Positions 59,202 through 64,000 of a stretch of 64,000 bases of DNA are shown here, piece by piece; positions within the stretch are counted from its first letter, which is position 1; each line of letters opens with the position of its first letter. The DNA lies in assembly GCA_040902225.1 (NCBI GenBank), contig JBBDXT010000007.1, forward strand, positions 62,001 to 126,000. The letters run 5' to 3'. The notes below the pieces were generated by a model. The model worked only from the letters and a program-made list of their open reading frames with translations, was not told where the DNA came from and made no database searches. Position numbers and translations under genes: made by a program. This stretch comes from Chloroflexota bacterium (GTDB lineage Bacteria; Chloroflexota; Limnocylindria; QHBO01).

Positions 59202-60626
59202 TCATCCGGGCGGGAAGGCGGAATAGCCGTCGGCCACCGGAGGCCACGGGCGCGCCGCCTCCCACGCGACCGCGAACGCCAGCAGCAGGTCCTCCCCGAA
59301 TCGCGGGCCGATCGCCTGGAGGCCAAACGGAACACCATTCGGGTGACGCCCCGCCGGTAGAGAGATGGCCGGATGGCCGGTGAGGTTGGCCGGTTCGGTA
59401 TTAAAGACCTCGCTGGGGAGGCCCGAAAGGCTGGCGCCGGGCAGGCGTCCATCGACCGACCAGCCCTCGACGGTCAGCGTGGGCGACAGCAGCACGGTCG
59501 ATTCGTCGAGCAGATCGTCAAGCTCACGGGTGTGGCGAAGGCGAGCCTGGCGCGCGGCCAGGTACTCCTCGATCCCGATCTCGAGCGCCCGCCGCATGTA
59601 CCCGGCAAAGACCGGGTCGAACTCGGCTGCTCGCTGCTCGATCACGCCGCGTCCCAGCGCCCACGCCTGCTCCACCCCGACAAGTCGAAACCAGTCACCC
59701 GGATCGTAACCGGAGGGGAAGATCGCCGTGGATCCCAGCAGCTCGACCGGGAGCCCGAGGTCGCTTTCGACGACCCGCAAGGCGGCGGCGAAGCTGCGCT
59801 CGACCGTCGCCGGCAGTGGCGGCCCCGGAGCCAACCGGGCGACAGCGATGACCCGCCGGGGGAGTCCACCGCCGGTCGGTCGCCACGGCGGCAGCGCCCC
59901 CGGATCGCCCGCGACTGGACCGGTCAGGATGCTGAGCAGGGCCGCCGCGTCTGCAACGGTCCACGTCAAGGGCCCGTGGTTGTTGAGCTCGAGCGACACG
60001 AGAATCCGATCCCGCCCGATGAGGCCTGCCGTCGGCTTGAGCCCGACCAGGCCGCAGGCGGCCGCCGGGATGCGGACTGACCCGCCCACGTCGGTTGCGG
60101 TGACGATCGGCACCAGGCCCGCCGCCAGTGCAGCTGCGGAGCCGCCGCTCGAGCCGCCCGGCGACCAGGCCGGGGCCCACGGGTTGCGGGTCGGTCCGAA
60201 GAGGCGGTTGTCGGTATATCCCTCGAAGGCGAACTCGGGTACGTTCGTCTTGCCGAGCAGGATCGCGCCGGCGGCGCGGAGCCTGGCGGCAACCGCCCCA
60301 TCGATCTTCGCCGGCGGTGCATCGGCGTGCAGGAGCGATCCGAAGGTCGTGGGGAGACCCGCAGCGTCCTCGATGTCTTTGACCAGCAGCGGCAGGCCGA
60401 CCAGCGGCCCCTCCGCACGACCGGCGCCCAGGGCGTCGTCACAGGCGCGAGCCTCGGCCATCGCCTCTTCCGCCCGGAGCGCCACGACCGCATTCAGCTC
60501 TGCGGCGCTTTCGATGCGTCGCAGGCTCTCCTCCACCAGCTCGGCCGCGGAGATACGGCGCTCGCGCACCGCTCGGGAGCACCGCTCCAGATATCCTTCC
60601 ACTGGCTGGCGAGTGTACGTCAGCAC
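59202..60626 (-). CDS. Amidase signature family enzyme
   Basis: 474 residues. Catalytic Lys in LPLLVKDIED, the cis-Ser in SPGGSSGGSAAALAAGLVP, and the nucleophile Ser in TATDVGGSVRIPAA. Hydrolyses a carboxamide to acid and ammonia. Its adjacency to ureohydrolases and a permease suggests nitrogen scavenging. GatA is less likely because no GatB/GatC are nearby. Confidence 0.9.
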   Translation of the reverse strand: MLTYTRQPVEGYLERCSRAVRERRISAAELVEESLRRIESAAELNAVVALRAEEAMAEARACDDALGAGRAEGPLVGLPLLVKDIEDAAGLPTTFGSLLHADAPPAKIDGAVAARLRAAGAILLGKTNVPEFAFEGYTDNRLFGPTRNPWAPAWSPGGSSGGSAAALAAGLVPIVTATDVGGSVRIPAAACGLVGLKPTAGLIGRDRILVSLELNNHGPLTWTVADAAALLSILTGPVAGDPGALPPWRPTGGGLPRRVIAVARLAPGPPLPATVERSFAAALRVVESDLGLPVELLGSTAIFPSGYDPGDWFRLVGVEQAWALGRGVIEQRAAEFDPVFAGYMRRALEIGIEEYLAARQARLRHTRELDDLLDESTVLLSPTLTVEGWSVDGRLPGASLSGLPSEVFNTEPANLTGHPAISLPAGRHPNGVPFGLQAIGPRFGEDLLLAFAVAWEAARPWPPVADGYSAFPPG

Positions 60627-60661
60627 TCGCTCCAGGTCCGATCGTCGAAGAGGAGCCGCTC

Positions 60662-61609
60662 GTGCCCCGTTACGTTCCCGAGGACTCCCTGGTGTCGCCG
60701 CGGTTCACCGGCCCGTCAACCTTCGCCCGGCTGCCTCACGTTCGCAGCCTCGAGGATGTCGACGTCGCGATCGTCGGCGTTCCGTTCGATACCGGGGTGA
60801 CCTACCGGGTCGGGGGTCGCTTCGGCCCAAACGCGGTCCGCGACGCTTCGGTCATGCTCCGACCGTACAACGCCAACCTCGACGTGAAGCCGTTCGAGGT
60901 GCTCAGCTGCGTCGACTACGGCGACGTGGCGATCGTCCCCGGGTACATCGAGCGCAGCTATGCCGCAATCGAGCAGGCCGTCGCGCCGATCGTCGAGGCC
61001 GGGGTGATCCCGCTCCTCGTCGGCGGCGACCACGCCTGCACGCTCCCTCACTTGCGCGCCACACGGTCACGCGGGCCAGTTGCGGTGATCGACTTCGACT
61101 CGCACACCGACGCGTGGGACAGCTACTTCGGCGAGAAGTACAACCATGGCACCTGGATGCGACGCGCCATCGAGGAGGGGCTCGTTGACGTCGCGCACTC
61201 GATCGAGATCGGCCTGCGCGGCTCGCTCTACGGCGCCGAGGACTGGACCGGGCTGCGCGACGAGCTGGGTCTCGAGTATCTGACCACCGAGGCGGTCCTC
61301 GAGCGCGGGGCCGATGCGGTGGCGGCCGCCATCCGCGAGCGCGTCGGCGATCGGCCCGCCTTCATCATCTTCGACATCGACGTCGTCGACCCGGCCTTCG
61401 CTCCCGGCACCGGCACGCCCGAGCCGGGCGGCATCTCGGCGCACGATGCCCTCAGCATCGTCCGTCGCCTGACCGGGATCGACTTCATCGGATTCGACGT
61501 GGTCGAGGTGATCCCGGCCTACGACCCGGCCGGTCAGACGGCCTTCCTCGCCGCCAACCTTGCCTACGAGATGCTCTCGCTCGTCGCGCTGCGGCGGTCC
61601 TCCCGTTAG
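60662..61609 (+). CDS. Ureohydrolase (agmatinase/arginase family) 1
   Basis: 315 residues from GTG 60662. Mn ligands: LLVGGDHACTLP, IDFDSHTDAWDSYF and FDIDVVDPAFAPGTGTPEPGG. DSHTD in place of the common DAHTD, and the FGEKYNHGTWMRRA loop, are agmatinase/guanidinobutyrase-like. Cleaves a guanidino compound to urea and an amine. Divergent from the amidase with 35 bases between. Followed by the converging Lrp gene. Confidence 0.92.
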   Translation: MPRYVPEDSLVSPRFTGPSTFARLPHVRSLEDVDVAIVGVPFDTGVTYRVGGRFGPNAVRDASVMLRPYNANLDVKPFEVLSCVDYGDVAIVPGYIERSYAAIEQAVAPIVEAGVIPLLVGGDHACTLPHLRATRSRGPVAVIDFDSHTDAWDSYFGEKYNHGTWMRRAIEEGLVDVAHSIEIGLRGSLYGAEDWTGLRDELGLEYLTTEAVLERGADAVAAAIRERVGDRPAFIIFDIDVVDPAFAPGTGTPEPGGISAHDALSIVRRLTGIDFIGFDVVEVIPAYDPAGQTAFLAANLAYEMLSLVALRRSSR

Positions 61610-62142
61610 CCCGACGACCCGCCTCCGACGTCTCGGTCCTCCGCTGCGGCCTCGGAAGCGACGAACTCCCGCGGGAGCTTCCAGTCGTAGTTGATCTTCT
61701 CCGTGCGCAGCACGTGGAAGGTCTCGGTGCTGACGATCCCGTCGAGCCTGCCCAGCCGTTCGGAGAGGAACGCGAAGAGATCCTCGTCCGTCCGGCTCAG
61801 GACCTCGATGATGAGGTCATACCGCCCGGCGGTGTAGCCGACATAGACGGTCTCGTCCATCTCGGCGAGCGCGCTCCCCATCTCCAGCGCCGACCCGGGG
61901 CGCACCCTGACCCCGATCACCACGTCGACCCGGTACGGGGTCCGGACCGGGTTGATCACCGCCACGACCTTGAGAAACCGATCGCGAATCAGCCGCTCGA
62001 TCCGCTTGCGCACCGTCGGCTCGCTCACCCCCAGCGCACGGGCGATCCGCGCGTTCGGAACCCGGCCGTTTGCCTGCAACGCCTGGAGCAGGCTCAGGTC
62101 AAGATCGTCGAGATCGTCGAGCGTGAGGTGATCGCGATCCAT
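61606..62142 (-). CDS. Lrp/AsnC-family regulator
   Basis: 178 residues. HTH LDLSLLQALQANGRVPNARIARALGVSEPTVRKRIERL, then the RAM/ACT-like ligand-sensing domain (VGYTAGRYDLIIEVLSRTDEDLFAFLSERLG...). A 25-residue acidic tail ends the protein. Divergent from the second ureohydrolase with a perfect palindrome between them, so likely regulator of the flanking amine/arginine genes. Confidence 0.93.
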   Translation of the reverse strand: MDRDHLTLDDLDDLDLSLLQALQANGRVPNARIARALGVSEPTVRKRIERLIRDRFLKVVAVINPVRTPYRVDVVIGVRVRPGSALEMGSALAEMDETVYVGYTAGRYDLIIEVLSRTDEDLFAFLSERLGRLDGIVSTETFHVLRTEKINYDWKLPREFVASEAAAEDRDVGGGSSG

Positions 62143-62167
62143 ATTCGTTCTTCAGTGTGGACAATCG

Positions 62168-62182
62168 TGACGGAATCCGTCA
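62168..62182. promoter_or_regulatory. 15-base palindrome, putative Lrp-type operator
   Basis: TGACGGA-A-TCCGTCA, perfect, in the 84-base divergent region between the Lrp gene and ureohydrolase 2. Length matches the usual 15-base Lrp box, but the sequence is GC-richer than the E. coli consensus. Confidence 0.6.
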
Positions 62183-62226
62183 ACATGCGCCCTATTCACG
62201 TCCGACGGTGATATTCGGGGCTGCGG

Positions 62227-63246
62227 GTGGAGGCGGCGGTGACCGAGGCTGCTCTCGATCGGCCTGGAGCCGATCTCATCACCGGGGAGCGGGCGACCGT
62301 GCTGCAGGCCGGCCGCCTCCCCTCGTTCCTCGGGGCGCCCTGGCTGGCGTGCCAGACCGAGGCGATCCGCTCACACGGCGCGAGCGCGGTCGTGCTGGGC
62401 GTGCCATTCGACCAGGCCACCGTCTACCGATCGGGGTCGAGCCATGGTCCGCGAGGGCTGCGCCTGGCGTCGGAACAGTATCTTCCCTATCTCGGCGAGT
62501 ACGACATCGACCTGTTCGAGACCTTCCGGCTGGCGGATTGCGGCGACGTCCCAATCGTGCCCGCCGACGCGGCACGGAGCCGGCAGCTGATCGCGGAGTA
62601 CGTCGGTCGGATCCTCGACGCGGGAGCCTTTCCGATCCTGGTCGGTGGTGATCACTCGATACCCATTCCCGCCATGGATGCGGTGTCGGCTCGCGTCAAC
62701 GGCAAGGTGGGCTACCTCCATTTCGACGCGCATCTCGACTGCCAGCCCGATGTCGCGGGGGAACGCTTCACCAACTGGTCCGGGGTTTCTCGAGCGGTGG
62801 AGCGCGAGAACGTTGACGCGCGCAACGTGGCGCTGGTCGGAATCCGCGGCGCGCTCAACCCGCCGGAGCAGTATCGGTTCGTGCGCGAGCACGGGATCAC
62901 CACGTTCACCATGCGCGAGATCACGCGGCGCGGGATCGAGGCGGTCGTGACCGATGCGCTCGACCGCGTCACCGACGGGACCGAAGCCTTCTACATCACC
63001 TGGGACACCGACGTCATCGACGCCTCGGCGATGCCCGGGACCGACGGTCCCGAACCGGGTGGCCTCACCAGCGCCGAGGCGCTGCGGGCCATCGAGATGG
63101 TCGGCGGCCGGAAGCCGATCGCAATGGATGTCGTCGAGCTCACCCCGGCATACGACCCGGCAGGCATCAGTACCCGGCTGGCCTGCTACCTGATCTTCAA
63201 CGTCCTCGGCGGATGGGCGACCGGAGGCGAGCCGAGGCGAGCCTGA
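62227..63246 (+). CDS. Ureohydrolase (agmatinase family) 2
   Basis: 339 residues from GTG 62227 (GTG 62239 possible). Mn ligands in LVGGDHSIPIP, LHFDAHLDCQPD and TWDTDVIDASAMPGTDGPEPGG. DAHLD and the WDTDVID strand differ from copy 1, so the two probably act on different guanidino substrates. Upstream palindrome and divergent Lrp gene suggest amino-acid control; the permease follows 43 bases downstream. Confidence 0.9.
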   Translation: MEAAVTEAALDRPGADLITGERATVLQAGRLPSFLGAPWLACQTEAIRSHGASAVVLGVPFDQATVYRSGSSHGPRGLRLASEQYLPYLGEYDIDLFETFRLADCGDVPIVPADAARSRQLIAEYVGRILDAGAFPILVGGDHSIPIPAMDAVSARVNGKVGYLHFDAHLDCQPDVAGERFTNWSGVSRAVERENVDARNVALVGIRGALNPPEQYRFVREHGITTFTMREITRRGIEAVVTDALDRVTDGTEAFYITWDTDVIDASAMPGTDGPEPGGLTSAEALRAIEMVGGRKPIAMDVVELTPAYDPAGISTRLACYLIFNVLGGWATGGEPRRA

Positions 63247-63289
63247 TCGAGGGCGGAACACGAGCCGGGGGGATCAGAGGAGGAGAGAT

Positions 63290-64000
63290 GTGACCGACAC
63301 CGGCGCCACGAAGGTCTTCACGCGCCAGGCAACCGGGCTGACAAAGGACCTGAGTGCTCTCGACACCTTCGTCTACAACGTCAACAACCAGAACATCGGG
63401 ATCGGCGTCGCCTTCATGCTCCTGTTCGTGCCCGGCTTCTATGTCGGCGCCGACATGTTCCAGGCGATGATCATCGCCCTCGCACTGGCCCTCCCGATGG
63501 CGTTCGTGTACGCGCTCTTCGCGGCAGCCATTCCCCGGTCCGGCGGGGACTACGTGTACATCAGCCGCACCCTGCACCCCCTCCTCGGCTTCGTCGCATC
63601 GTGGAACTGGGTCGCGTGGATGACGGTCTACATCGGGGTGCCGGCGGCCTACCTGGCGCAGTACGGCCTGTCTGGGTTCTTTCGGATCCTGGGCGTCGCC
63701 ACGGGAAACACCGGACTGATCGACGTCGGGAACTCGTTCGTCAATCCTGACGTGACGCTCATCGCCGGCACCGTCCTCATTGCCTTCTTTGCGGTGATCT
63801 TCGCCGCTGGCACGAAGATCTACTTCAGGCTCCAGAACGTCGTCTTCGCCATCGGCATGATCGGCGTCGCGGTCGCCATCGGCCTCGCATTCCTCGGTAG
63901 CTCCGCCGACTTCGCAGCCAGCTTCGACCGGTACGTGGCAGCCGCTGGCGGCGTAGCGAACGCGAGCAGCCTGGCCGTCGAGCCGGCGGCGTATTCCGCC
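63290..64000 (+). CDS. APC-family amino acid permease (cut by window end)
   Basis: First 237 codons of a membrane transporter. GTG 63290 is set by GAGGAGGAG just upstream. The APC N-terminal pattern is clear: hydrophilic start, then GIGVAFMLLFVPGFYVG (span 1), ALALALPMAFVYALFAAAIPRSGGDYVYISRTLHPLLGFVASWN (the conserved GGDYVY...P-x-GF signature), and further spans. Probably imports the amine or amino acid handled by the neighbouring ureohydrolases. Confidence 0.88.
   Translation, partial: MTDTGATKVFTRQATGLTKDLSALDTFVYNVNNQNIGIGVAFMLLFVPGFYVGADMFQAMIIALALALPMAFVYALFAAAIPRSGGDYVYISRTLHPLLGFVASWNWVAWMTVYIGVPAAYLAQYGLSGFFRILGVATGNTGLIDVGNSFVNPDVTLIAGTVLIAFFAVIFAAGTKIYFRLQNVVFAIGMIGVAVAIGLAFLGSSADFAASFDRYVAAAGGVANASSLAVEPAAYSA

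Overview
High-GC bacterial chromosome fragment with dense, tightly overlapped operons. The mix of genes (SUF system joined to a CysO-type cysteine pathway, Lgt and secreted lipoproteins, PyrR control of pyr genes, an ATP-dependent PEP carboxykinase, a GerW-like protein, many DUF membrane proteins) fits a monoderm-like environmental lineage. Chloroflexota is my best guess, with Actinomycetota as the alternative. This rests on gene content only; no 16S gene is present.

Layout. 1-10.2 kb: one leftward operon, sufB-sufD-Rieske-rrf2-sufC-sufS-sufU followed by moeZ-like, cysO, cysM, mec and an M24 peptidase, with a promoter and an IscR-type palindrome in front of sufB. It joins iron-sulfur cluster assembly to sulfur-carrier-dependent cysteine synthesis. 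10.2-22 kb: a peptidase-like gene, rsgA, an MBL hydrolase, an acyl-ligase/ACP/PlsC fusion, lgt, five tandem paralogous membrane proteins, and a radical SAM enzyme of the Tes/MJ0619 type. 22-31.5 kb: secreted and membrane accessory genes (M28 peptidase, sugar dehydrogenase-cupredoxin fusion, DUF2254, a channel-like protein, DUF421, NhaA) with two gene-free gaps of 500-600 bp, then tRNA-Gly(CCC). 31.6-41 kb: GGDEF-EAL protein, proline-rich surface protein, cupredoxin, kelch lipoprotein, pckA, a broken Xre regulator, a broken GAF-cyclase and OsmC. 41-50 kb: GNAT, GalT-like protein, an ECF sigma/anti-sigma pair, and pyrR-[PyrR site]-pyrB-pyrC-three unknowns-pyrE. 50-53 kb: nnrE, a c-type cytochrome and a heme-copper-oxidase-like protein that has lost all its cofactor ligands; tRNA-fMet. 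53-57 kb: GerW-like, saccharopine dehydrogenase-like, proline dehydrogenase, hydrolase and cupin. 56.6-57.8 kb: scar of a mobile element (transposase tail, half a tRNA-Lys, inverted repeat, tyrosine-recombinase fragment). 57.7-64 kb: nitrogen catabolism (DUF1989, amidase, two ureohydrolases around an Lrp regulator, amino-acid permease cut by the window end).

Six genes (a member of the membrane paralog array, the M28 peptidase, the Xre regulator, the GAF-cyclase, pyrC and gerW) each look broken by one base, several of them in short homopolymers. This suggests residual assembly indels, or recent decay, and affects how those entries should be read.
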